Shown here in pieces: positions 27,301 through 38,377 of a stretch of 64,000 nucleotides of DNA. This DNA is from Paracyclopina nana (taxonomy: Eukaryota; Arthropoda; Copepoda; Cyclopoida; Cyclopettidae). The first letter of the stretch is position 1. Each line of letters opens with the position of its first letter. The translations under genes and the position numbers were made by a program. Below the pieces are notes generated by a model. The model did not search any database. It was not told the origin of the DNA and saw only the letters and a list, made by a program, of their open reading frames with translations. The stretch is from NCBI GenBank assembly GCA_019096065.1, contig JAGUCH010000001.1, positions 11,780,001 to 11,844,000 on the forward strand, in the 5' to 3' direction.

Positions 27301-29061
27301 TTTTTCCTTGTCAAAAGGTGCCCGCCATTCTCAATGTCCCATAGCTCGTATCCGCCAACAGAAAGAAGTGAAGCAAGCTTATGTCGAGTAAAAATCGGTA
27401 AAAATATCCACTTTTACTCTATTTTTGAGCAGGTTGTGCCTAAATAAAGGAAAACTAAACCCGAATATAGTGAGACTGACCTTTTACAGTTTGCGTCCAA
27501 AAGCTAAATTGGCCTTTTCAACATCATTTTCCCAATGTTTTTCGCCTAGTTCACGTTCAAAGAATGCTTTATGGATACGCTATTTAAAAAAAAATTGTCT
27601 TCAGAAAAATGTAAATCTGCTGCTGACTATCTATGAACGAGTTCAGCTTGGGACCGAGCAACATTTTCATGGGCAAATTTTGCTATTTCATCTCATCTTA
27701 ATTAAGATTTTTCTTTACAATACATCTTTCCTCATATTTCTTGGTTAAAAGTTAAAATCTGAATTTTCACTTAACAGAAAATGTTTACTAAAGGACGCTT
27801 ACTTGCTAAAAATATTTTTGTGTACTTTTAAGTTGACTTAAGGTCGATCCGATTTATTCTGCTTCAGCTGGAGCTTGTCAAGAAAATAATTCTTCGTTCA
27901 TTCAGTGGGTGTTTTTTTCCCTAGGAGTTTGGGACAGACATGAACTGGACATTACATTTGTTTAACTGTTTTCAATTAAAAATGCTAAATGTGGCATAAT
28001 TGAAAACGGCGGCATTTGAATTCAAAGCCTAAATATTGATGGCATGGTCTCATTACCTCGTCCAATGATGATGGATGTGAAGAGGAGGTGCGTTCACACG
28101 AGCATCGAATTGTGCAGCCAACGAGAACCGAGCGATTTACAACCTGGCCGCATTCATCATCGAATCGCAGGTTAGGACTTTTTTGCTCCCCGCTCCGCGG
28201 AGAATTGAAAATTGCCGAATTTTCATCAAGCATGGCAGAAGGTGCCACTTTTTTAAAAAGGCTTAGAAAGCTGCTGCTGCTCTGCTGCTGAAGGAAGAAG
28301 CTCGTAATAGAAAGCTGCAATCTTGGTGTGTGTGTGCGGCCGGACCATAAAAAGTTTTGCTCTAGCCACTACTACAACTATGTCATCTTGGCAAAAGTGT
28401 ACAGTCAATCTCGATCCTTTGAGGCTGAGGCTGGCGGGAAATGGTCCTTGGATTGACAGATGGCCAAAGTCTGACAGCCTTTATCGCCGACCCCATGATT
28501 TGTAGCCACGTCATTGCAATGCTTCAGAAATGACGGCAACGGCTCAGCGGCGAAAACCGACTTTCTTTTATCGTCCTTCTTCTGGCTGCATGGAGATGTG
28601 AATTGACAGAGCTCAGCTGGAAGCATCAAAATGGCACTTTTTTCAGCTCATGCACATCTAATTTGTCTTTTTGAATATTAGGGAAAACCGAGGTTTTGAC
28701 CCAGATTCAGGACGAAAGGGAGACATCCCTCCAATTGACCCATAAGGTAAATCTCGCAAGTAATTCTGCAGATGAACAGCAGTAGCAGCAGCAGCTGGGA
28801 AATGACTGCAGAAGATTTTTCGTCTGCCAACATTTGTGGCACTTCTGCAAAATAATAATATACCTTTTATTAGCCTCGCTCAAAGTGATTCAGATTTATG
28901 GCGTTCAAGTCCCATTGTGGCGGCTCCAGGGCTTGCCAATCTTTGTCAGGGGCCCACTTTGCCAAGCCTCTACAGCTGCAATAATAAAAGGGAGCTTTTG
29001 GCCAAAAATTGCATCTTTCCACCATTTATATGCTTCTATAGTATAGTAGTAGTATATATAC
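18311..29061. other. Gene-free region 5' of teashirt, mostly single-copy
   Basis: No coding region is supported. A 160-codon frame at 24242-24724 and several shorter ones lack domains and splice support. TTTATGGC/GCCATAAA occurs at about 22245, 23739, 26614 and 28894. Repeats are limited to the tandem pair near 21.1 kb. Between 20.5 and 21.7 kb the phrase GAAAAGTAGT recurs in both orientations, for example at 20552, 20800, 21580 and 21617. Confidence 0.5.
21041..21271 (+). repeat. Imperfect tandem duplication, two copies of about 100-125 bp
   Basis: Copy 1 is about 21041-21166 and copy 2 about 21171-21271. Both start CAAGCCTGAGTTTTT, continue with CTTATTC-AATCCAAA, and end CCGGCTCC-GAGT-GATTTC-GCAGCGC. 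A fragment with the same CCGGCTCC...GATTTCGGCA core sits near 38.62 kb, so this is a dispersed repeat family. Its class is unknown. Confidence 0.75.
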
Positions 29062-29261
29062 ATCCCCACCAGAACTTAGGTTCCCGATTCGAGAACGAAT
29101 GTTACACGATTCCTCCAAAGTATGTAATCGGTAAAGAATCGTTCTACGATTTTGTCTCGATTAGTCGGTTAATTTGACTCAAAGAAATAATCGTTTATGA
29201 TTATTACTCGAATTCTTGGCAAAGAATCTTAAACACAAATCTCGATAAACATTCTTTGATG

Positions 29262-29730
29262 AATATTTCTTGACTATTCAAGAACTATTCAGTAATGTTC
29301 AATTCAACAACTTTTCAATAATGAATACTTTTTGATAATTCAAGAACTATTCAAGAACTTTCAATCATCAACTTTTCAACAATAAATTATGCTTATTTTT
29401 TCAAGAACTATTCAGTGATGTTCATTTCAGCAACTTTTCAACAACAAAAGCTTCTAGACAATTCAAGAACTATGCAAGAGCTTATGTTCAGTAGCTTTTC
29501 AATAATGAATGAAACTTGAGTATTCAATAACAATTCAGGAATGTTCATGTCAATAACTTTTCAAGAATGATTATTTTTTTCTTAGTTCAAGAACTATTCA
29601 CATACTTTTGTTCGAGAACTATTAATTATAAATACTTTTTCACAGTTTCAAGAGCTATTTTGAACTTTTAATTTCAGCAATCTTTCAATTATGTATTCTT
29701 CTTGAGCAGTCAAAAACTATTCAGTGACAC
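29262..29730 (+). repeat. Degenerate tandem array, about 61-bp period, about 8 copies
   Basis: Each unit contains TTCAAGAACTATTCA, then a GTTCA-type spacer, CAACTTTTCAA and an AT-rich tail. Copies can be followed at about 29276, 29338, 29400, 29462, 29520, 29586, 29647 and 29709. The array lies wholly inside the inverted-repeat-bounded element. Confidence 0.75.
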
Positions 29731-29833
29731 CTGGACTTAAAAAACATGTCCAAGTACTCTAAAAATTAAAGCTAGCTCCATCTAGAGTATGTTCTACACA
29801 ATATTATAGCTAAAAAAGCCCAAATCAGAGTGA

Positions 29834-29905
29834 GTCATCTGTGGTCTAGAGGCAAGGCACTGGATTCCAAATCTGAGGTTCATGGGTTTGAGTCCACCCT
29901 GGGTA
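29834..29905 (+). other. tRNA-like sequence (degenerate; tRNA-derived SINE or pseudo-tRNA)
   Basis: An A-box-like TGGTCTAGAGG at 29842, a TTCCAAA anticodon-type loop (CCA, tryptophan) at 29865-29871, and a B-box-like GGGTTTGAGTCC at 29884-29895 occur at about the right spacing. The acceptor and T stems do not pair well, so this is not a functional tRNA gene on this reading. Confidence 0.35.
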
Positions 29906-30309
29906 AACTTTCATATTGGCTTTTCTAACTTTCTTTCTTTCAGTAATAAGCGGCCATCATTGTTTAAAGAATGAGTAAGCCTAATCAAAAAGCTAGAAAG
30001 CTATAAAAAATAATTTTTGACAGGTCCCTGAATAATAGCTGAAATCAAGTCCTTGAATACTAACTGAACTCAATAGATGGAAAGTTCCCGAAAAGTTCCT
30101 GAATAATCTGCTGAAAGTGGCCAAGCATAAGAAATGATCAGGAAATAATCAACTTTGATTTTCAGTTACTTTTCTTTAGCAAATTGATTTCTCAGCATTG
30201 AATTCCGTCACCTATTTGCAACCGAGACAAGTAATCATCGAGAGCTAAAATCAACCATGATAAGTAATCGATTATTTAACGAAAAAAAGGGAAAAGTTCT
30301 GGTGGGGAT

Positions 30310-31176
30310 ATAACTGGTAGAATGTTTTTCTTTCCTCCATCACTTCTACCACGTACAATATACTGTACTAAAAGTTGATCTGTTTTGATCACTGCTCACA
30401 GTACGATATACTCTTTTGTGTCAAAACAGTGTCATCGCGAGTGTCAAAAGTGGGGGGAAATTGTGATGGGAAAAAACGAACGCTTTCCTTTGTCATTGAC
30501 AGCCATTTCATGCGCTACCTACTTTACTATGCGACCCTATTAAAAGAGAGAAAACCCAAGACATTTTTGGCCTTTTGAACGGCATATGGATGTCATCACG
30601 GACGAACAGAGATCGCCTTTGAGTAGCAAAATGAGGATAAACACGTTGTCACTCAAGCCATGGGACGCATTCAAAATATTTGCCCACCTCAAGGCTAATT
30701 ATTTGGTGAGGAAATTGCAAATACTCACACCTACCTCCAATATTCTAGGGAGGAATCAGACAAAGAAAACGAGTCCATCATTCTTTAGCTAAGGTTTATA
30801 TGCAGTATAACCCATGAGGTGAGTGAGCAAAGTTGTGCTAGAATTTCTGCAAGCAAAATAAGTAGCCAAGTTTGCTTTTCATAAGCTACTTTTGACGATT
30901 TTGGCCTGTCTAATTTTTGTCTCTCCAAGTCTGGAAGATTTCGAAGCCCAGGGGTTCCACAAATCTCCACTCATACGTGATTTGTGAGCTGCCACAAACG
31001 GCGGGATAGTTTCATTTCCTTCACACCTATATCCTTCATTGTGCCCATTCATCTCTGGGTTTACATTATGAGCTGGCTTTCCTCCTCAGTTCACTGCAGT
31101 AGCAGTACTACACTGATATCACCGTACTTGCTCTTAGCTTCGTAAGACTGAAACAAAAATGTTTGATGCAGTCAAA
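30310..31176. other. Gene-free interval
   Basis: Short frames only. No repeats or recognisable motifs noted between the two mobile-element islands. Confidence 0.5.
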
Positions 31177-31321
31177 GGCTCATTATCTTCCGCGTCTTTG
31201 ATCGTAGCATGGTTGCGGTTGTTATCGGTTCTTATTTACTGACGAGGTTGCGATGTCAGTAAATAAGAAGCGATAACAACCGTAAGCATTCCACGATCAA
31301 AGACGCGGAAGATAATGAGCC
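31177..31321. repeat. Long near-perfect hairpin (about 66-bp arms, 12-bp loop)
   Basis: The left arm, 31177-31243, begins GGCTCATTATCTTCCGCG. The right arm, 31256-31321, is its reverse complement with only about five mismatches, and the loop is 31244-31255. Outer and inner ends are fully paired. This is either a young foldback element or a transcribed hairpin. No target-site duplication was identified. Confidence 0.85.
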
Positions 31322-31380
31322 AAAGAGTAACATTCAATGAGGAGGACAATACACATATTCAATGGTTCAAAAGCACGAAT

Positions 31381-31769
31381 ATAGCTTGTTCTCATAAAAC
31401 TCAGTAAGGCAGGTGGTAAGCAAAGCAAGGCACTTTGGAAGCTTATAACTCAGTAAGTATTGAGCCGATTGGAACCAAATTTGGAGGTATTCATAAGAGC
31501 GTATTGAAGAATCTCCATACCAATTTTCATCAGGATCGGAGGTCTCTAAGGAGGTGGCTGATTTTTCTCCTTTGCTTAACTGATTTGCCTCACTTTCAGT
31601 AAGGCGGCCTTAGCGTCCTCCAATCCGGATGAAAATTGGCATGAAGATTCTTCAATACGTCCTTATGAATTCCACCAAATTTGGTTCCAATCGGACGAGT
31701 AGATGCTGCGATATAAGCGCGCAAAGTGCCTTGCTTACCTTATAGAAATGTTTATGAGAACAAGCTTAT
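31381..31769. mobile_element. Foldback/MITE-like element with about 150-bp diverged inverted arms
   Basis: The left end ATAGCTTGTTCTCATAAA at 31381 pairs with the right end at 31751-31769. The arms continue through AAGCAAGGCACTTTG, GATTGGAACCAAATTTGG, GTATTGAAGAATCT and CCAATTTTCATC, each present once per arm in opposite sense. The centre is about 31555-31600. There is no coding capacity. It lies 60 bp from the perfect hairpin, so the two may form one composite. Confidence 0.75.
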
Positions 31770-34700
31770 GACTCATTGTACTATTTGGGACTCGGCTAAA
31801 TATCAAGCCGTTGTGATGCAGGTCATAAATAACTTTGGGCTCCTCGGATCAGTTTTCCCTCACCGGCCATTTGGCCAGCCTCATTCTTGTCACGTGTTGA
31901 CGAGAATGGAGACAAAATGAAACAAGACTGCTGCACCACCGTCCATGTCTTATTTCCTCATTTCTCACTTTTTTGCTCATTTTTCTGCCTTCCCTTCTTA
32001 CTCTCAAGACATCTCATGTCTCCGCTACATATTTCTCATGACTTGCAACCTTTAATTTGGGTAAGTTTTTCATTTATTCAGGCATACTCATGATAGCAGG
32101 ATGGTCGTAAAAAGACCATAATGTTCCCAAGTAATTCAAAAATTAGCATTAGCCCCACTTTTCAAGCCTAGATAGCGATTTAAACTTTCAAGCCGAAGCC
32201 GAGAGTGGGATAGCTAAAAAAGGTCAATCATAAAGTTGCTGCAAAAAAGAGTGTAATATCAAGGGCGTATGTAACGAGCGATGACATATTCATGTGATGC
32301 CATAAATTGTCTCTACCCAATTCTAAAGGTTGGCCCGATCTTTTATCATCGTCTTGGCATTCACTGAGTCGTGCATGTCAGCTTTTGGCGGATCCTTGAA
32401 TAGCCAAGCTTGCAAGTCATAATTTTGAAAAAAAAAACTATAATCAAACCTTGATTGATCCACTGTGACTGACAATATTTCAGTCAACTGAAGCAGCTGC
32501 CACGGGCCAAGACCTTTTCAAAAAATGCCAATTCACCCTTTTTTTATTTGGAGACGACACGTGGGACTTGCCAGTCATTCCACACTGGGGAAGCACAATT
32601 TAAGGGGAAAGGTTGCGTGACTCTAAAGGACCAAATTTCGCCGCGAGTTAGCTGAAAGTTGAGCGGTCCTGAAAACAAGCAGGAAATCTCGATCTGCGCT
32701 GATTTTGATCAAGTTTTGGTGAAATTTCAAGGAATGCCCTTGGTTGGTGCACAACAAAGTTGGACAGAGACGAATGGTGGCAAGAAAAGATGATATGGAA
32801 AAAGGTGACCGATTTACTAAGCTCGAGTCTGCTATTCAACAATGGGGCAAGGATGACAAGCAGATCGACGGATTCGATACTGCCAAGGCATCTGGCTTAA
32901 TGATGCTGCCAGCCATCATCATAGTCGTCCCTAGGCCGCGGTCATTTACAGCTATTAAAGCCTCGACCGCCAGATCATGTGACACTTTCATTTTCAGATC
33001 CTGAAAGGATTTGTGACTGACTTTCTTCGATTCATTGTGACGAGTCAACCAAAGTGGAATGAAACCCAGGAGAGCTATTGTACAGCAATTGCTTGAAAAT
33101 GCGAATTGGTGTACAGTTTTTAACGATAAAAGTATCATGTCTAGTGCAACAAATGTGGTAGCCATTCATTGGAAGTCATCCAAATGTTGTCGAAACATCC
33201 CGTAAATTTCCAATGGCCCCCTATTAAATTTTCGCTTATATGTGTGCGTTATTAATAGCAGCAGCAAATAGTGATGGATGACAGGTGATAAATGGCTGCA
33301 GATGAACGGGACAGTAGTCATTACAATCAAACTTTTCTAGATGGCAAAGTTGATCGAACAAAAGCATCAGGTTGCCCTTAAGGCTCGTCCAATGATCTGG
33401 CATTCTACGTCACTCACTTTTCAAGCAGGCCGTGTTCATCTACAGAAGCTCGACATCATCCGTAGGTCGTCTCGAGTGCTCCACAAAGAATGATGACTCG
33501 CAAGAAGAGCTTGAAAAAGAAAGACAATTGGAATTTGCTCTTCGCGCCAGCATCCTCCACAACCTCAGAATCCAATCAGAAAAAGTCGCCTGGATTAATT
33601 TGGCATAGTTGCCAGTTGAGAAAAAAGTGGGAATTAATGGAAAGCGTGCGCGCGTTCTACACATTGCTGGGATGGCATTCAGTGCAAGGAAGTTATATAT
33701 ACTACTATATGGCGGACAATTTGTCAAACGAGATCAGAAGCTTCGACAGGAAATCATTACTGAGCGATCCAACCGATGAAAAATCATGGCATACAGTTGC
33801 ACATTTTCCCCATAGCTATTGCTTGTTGTCACAATATGTGGTTGAAAATGGCGACGGAAAAAGCAACTGCAGCTTTATTTCATCTGGGATTGATTCAAAT
33901 TCACTTTTTTGGCCGCCGATGCAAAAAGGGTTTAGAAATGCACATGGCATGAGTTGGTGGCATCGAAAAATACCAGTTTGGCAGTAAATTTCAACATCTC
34001 CATCTAGCCAACCAACCAAGTGTCTGTGGTTGTGACAGGTTGATTTATCTGAAGACACGATGAGGTCCTGATGTCGACGATGGCGTCAACGTCAGACCCC
34101 AGCACTCGTAAAATAACATGTGATCTTGATCTTGAGCACACACATAGGTCTTCTCCTTCTGATTGACAAAAAAGCTGAGGCAGCCATGGCTTTATATATA
34201 GATCATAATGAGGTGTGAATCCCACACTGTTACTTGTCATTTGTCTGTGTCAACACTCACTCGAGGAAATTATGAGAAGATTGCTGCACATTGAAACCCA
34301 CCATGCTGCTCCTTTCAGTAGCAGTAATGCCACTGTGGGGAGGAAATTCCCCATCCTCAAAAAGTTCCAATATTGTAATTTAATGATGACCACTTCAAAG
34401 CAGCCACTTTGCTGCTTGGAAGTTGCAAGGTAAGTACAAAAGCTCGTGAATAGATACATGTACATGGAGCATTTTCAGCACTTTTTCTCGCTAATTTCTC
34501 CTTTGTGTGCTTGAGGGAAGGAAGTGAGGTGTCAACGATTTGATGACTCCATTTGTATCTCGCGGCTTGGAGTCTCCAGAAACCCTTTATGATTACGGTG
34601 GCGTAATCTATCGTGAATGATGATGCCAATTTGTCTAGAATTCGAGCTGCGCGTTATACTTACTACGAGCGTGGTACAACAAAGACGAAAACAGAAGCAA

Positions 34701-36148
34701 CTCCAACTGCTGGTTGCTGCACTACTAATCCAAAATTATGGACAATTCTCGGCTTAATTTGAATTCTGCTCCTAGAAAGGCTCTGGCTGTACTTTGAATT
34801 GCCTCCTCATTCCAGCTTGGAAAGCTAGCTTCATCAGCTGATTTGCTTAATTTTTCCGAACCTGCAAAGCTCACAATTTATCCTCAAAAGACCTTATTAA
34901 GTTTTTGTAGCATGTTTAAATTTTTAAAAAAAAATTCAACTTGAGAAAGTTTGATACTTTTAGCTCAGCACCTACATTAATAAATTAACTGATTCATTGA
35001 CAAGTAGTCAGTCATAAAAACCTGCCAGCAGATCATTATTTGGCATTTCAATTGAAGCTCAAATCCTAGCGAAATGTGTAAGCATCAGCCCATCCGCCAA
35101 TAACATAATTCCTTGCTGAATTGAAATGCAGCTCGCAGTCCTACTACAGCTATAAATTGTCTGAAACAGCAGCAGACATTGAAGAAAAGGGGAAACTGTT
35201 ATTATTATTCCAAACAAAGTTTTGCTATTGCTAAAAATGGCGAAAGCCCTTCTTGCTTGGTAGTAGTAGCTGCTTTCTTCCTCAGTAATTCACTCGTTAA
35301 CGGTGTAATAATTTTAATTTTAAGCTGGCAGAACCCTGCCATGCTCCAGGAATATTATGATCGTTGCTGCAGAGCACCAAAGTTTCGCCTCGTAATTTTA
35401 ACGAGAAGTTACAACCATCCGCGTACAAAAAAGCACACAGGGTAACGATGGTACGTACTTATTCATATTAAAAGAAAGGGAAGGCAGATAGCTGGGAAGC
35501 GCAAATCATTGTTTGAGTCGTATATGCGTTTTCCAATGCGATTTTATCTCAGTGTGCACGAGATTGACGGTTCCAAATATCAAAAGTAGTTTTTTAAGCG
35601 TGAGTGTGTGTCTGGCACGTATATTTACGTTATTTATGAATGGACGTAAAAATGAAGTTTCTCAATTTGCGCCAAATTAAGTTGGTACAGTTGGATACTT
35701 TCTAATTTCCCATGTATTTATGACTACATCCTCCAGATTCTAGAAGTAGCAACTGCAGCAGCTATCTTGGACATATTTATGGCACCGAGGATAAACTCAT
35801 TCCAACATTTCACATAGCAGCTCCACTCTGAGGGAAAAAAGGCCAAAGAGGCTTTAATTTCTCAGCATATGGCCACTTGCAATGTAATCATATTGTGTTC
35901 GCCTGATGCGACGGTTTGAGGGGAATTTCGCCCACTGTGGCCCTTGCTTAACACTCCAATCCTTATTCTAGAATGAACGTCCAATACTTTAGATTCACGA
36001 GAAGAAGATTGGGAAGTGCAATACAACGAGCGGTTAATTTGTGAGAGGTTGCGTGATAACGATAACTGCTAGCCCTTTTTTACGCAGCTAGGTGATATGC
36101 GAAAAGTTTCTTTGCCAGATTTGATGCTATAGTATAAGAAAGCAGCTC

Positions 36149-36190
36149 CCCGTTCATGGTCTCGATGTGCTGAATACAAATTGCTAATTT
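36149..36190 (+). repeat. Dispersed duplicate, copy 1 (partner at 46741-46786)
   Basis: A 26-bp exact match (36165-36190 versus 46761-46786), preceded in both places by CCCCG followed by TTCATGG at nearly the same distance. It falls outside the recognised mobile elements, so a duplicated regulatory module is possible. Confidence 0.7.
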
Positions 36191-37160
36191 CCTTCTTTTA
36201 GCTTAGTCTTCTTCTGCTCTGGTTCTACAGTCAAAGCTTGCTCAAGCAATAAAAGTTGAAGTGATGTGACTGCCATGTGACTTTTGTCCTATAGCAGATT
36301 CTTACATTTTAGATGATGAGCATGAAGTTGGCAAAAAAAGTTTCTGGCTAGCAGCAATTTAAGCGTGGATCAATCTGCCAAGCTTTTTCTTAATTGCCAT
36401 AAATTATATACGTATTGTTTTTCTTTTGAGCAATTTCTCCTCTATTTGATGCTAGTGCAAGGGAAAACTAATTTCGAGGCTCTTTCTGAGGCCAGTGTAT
36501 CGTGAATAAGGCCAAAGGCTGCAAATCACCACTCAAGTGTCTCAATGCTTTGAAGAAGTCACAAACAAGAAGGTGGAAAGCAGAAATAATTCTGTTGTTA
36601 TCCAGCTTTTAGACACCATCAATAAATCACACATTTCTAGAAAGCTGCACACAGCTGCCATCCTCTGATGCTCAACTAAGTAGGGTAAAAAAAAGCTGTC
36701 AAATCAAAGTCATTTTTAAAATATTTACTTCTTAGGAGCTGCTGAAAATTAAGTGCGAGGAAGCATATCTTATGCAAAGCATTACATCAGAAGTTATTAA
36801 AAGGGTTTACCAAGTACAGTGCTGAGAATGAAATATACATACTCAGGGCTATAAAGGTAGAAAGCCTCAAATGGGTGACTGATGGACGTGTCAGCTTTGA
36901 AATACGTATGACATCATTGTGACATTTCACTTAGCACAAAGTAGTTTGAGTAAAATTTAGGGTCTAGATGCATCATTTATCAGCCTGAAGTATGGGATGC
37001 AAAGTTTCCTTCTACGGGTCACATTTTCAGGAGCAGCTTTTCAGATATGTTGTTTTTTTTCGTTAAGTAACGAAATCGGTGACAAAAGTTCGAACATCAA
37101 TTAGCAAGTTAGCGCCTATTTTGCTGTATCCCAGGGCATTTAGCGCCCAACGCTTTAGAG

Positions 37161-37190
37161 GAAAGTAAACAAACTTTTTGTTTACTTTTC
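37161..37190. promoter_or_regulatory. Palindromic pair of forkhead-like motifs
   Basis: GTAAACAAA and TTTGTTTAC lie back to back, forming a short inverted repeat with arms of about 13 bp. GTAAACA is the consensus forkhead-box site. Function here is unproven. Confidence 0.35.
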
Positions 37191-38298
37191 ATAATTCACT
37201 TGCGAGTCTTTCCACTTTTCATGATCATTTCTATGGAAGAATGGCCGAAATCGAGGCTCGAACCATTGGAACTCACAAGATAGTTTATCCCGGTTTGTTT
37301 TTGTCCCTCTGAAAGCCCCAATGTGCTTGGCTTTCTAAGTTCGGCCTTTTCTTACATGGGTTGACAAATGACTGGCATGTGTCTGTCAAGACTGTCCAGG
37401 CCCACGAAAAGGAGGACAAAAATCTCGACAAGTTGACTGATGATTGCGCGCGTAGAAAGAAATCGTACATTTCCTCCGGGGCCTTCAAGGCCATCTTGTA
37501 TCAAAGGTTGCGAATCGTAGTATTCTGACAGCTCCTTGTCATGGCTTCTGGCATCAATCTAACATGAAAAGCAAAATAACAATCCCCGCATTAAAAGAGA
37601 AAGCAATGATTGTACTGGGGTGAAGCAGAATTTTGTGTACACAATCCTGGGTGAAAATAACCAAGTCAGCTGACTTTGCTCTATGGATTCTCACTAAGTA
37701 GATCCTGTCCAAATTGAATTGGATTCCCTTGAGTGCATTAAAAAAAGTCCAATTGACACATCTGACCGAATGGTGACCCAACTAGGAAAAATTAAAAATC
37801 GGGGATCGAAAATGTTTCCAGAATCTTGAGAGGAATTTTCGCCAGAATCTTACAAAACATCTCTCAGTATTGTATAAACTTGTTAGCCTCTCCTGTAGAT
37901 GAAGGAACATTTGCACTAAAAATTATCTATAAAGTGTCCCTATAAGTAGCAAATAACTTATCAGCCTATTTGGAGATGGTTGCCCCAAGCAGCCTAGCGA
38001 CAGAACAGCGACAATAATTGCTGACAGGAAAGGAACTAGATTTCCCTAATTCTTGCTAAGAATTTGAAGATGTTTGCAATTCTACTATATTGGTCCCTTA
38101 AAACCTTGTTTTTGTTGCGTATTCGAGAAAAATGCTTTTTGTGCCTTTTTGGCCTTTATGGGCTTTTATTCTTAATCAAGTAATTTGATACATAGTGCTG
38201 TTCTTCATGTAATTGAGGCCAGATATGAGTTTTCTTAGTTCTTATAAGGCTTACAAAAATGTAAGTGAAAGTCTGAACTTGCCAAGGTTTTCATAACA

Positions 38299-38377
38299 GT
38301 CCAAAATCGGTAGTTTTCTTGTCCAAAATTTGCAGTTTTGTGGTCCAAAATCAGCAGTTTTGTGGTCCAAAATTGGG
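38299..38377 (+). repeat. 22-bp tandem repeat, about 3.5 copies
   Basis: Units start at 38299, 38321, 38343 and 38365, each beginning GTCCAAAAT and mostly continuing with an AGTTTT-containing tail. A CCGGCTCC...GATTTCGGCA fragment at about 38623-38645 links this locus to the repeat near 21.1 kb. Confidence 0.75.

Larger units (their letters stand above)
29062..30309. mobile_element. Non-autonomous DNA element with 16-bp perfect terminal inverted repeats
   Basis: ATCCCCACCAGAACTT at 29062-29077 is matched exactly by its reverse complement at 30294-30309, bounding about 1.25 kb with no transposase frame. The left half is a degenerate tandem array of about 61 bp. A tRNA-like segment lies in the middle. 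The right half has shorter copies in reverse sense, such as TCCTGAATA. Flanking target-site duplications are unclear (TATATAC on the left, ATAAC on the right), so the superfamily is not assigned. Confidence 0.65.

Noticed and set aside
29834-29905. Functional tRNA-Trp gene
   Set aside because: Acceptor and T stems do not pair, so only tRNA-like status is supported.
33490-33987. 165-codon plus-strand frame
   Set aside because: Low-complexity composition, no domain, isolated in non-coding DNA.
37240-37310. tRNA B-box-like GGTTCGAGCC on the minus strand
   Set aside because: No A-box or cloverleaf at the right distance.
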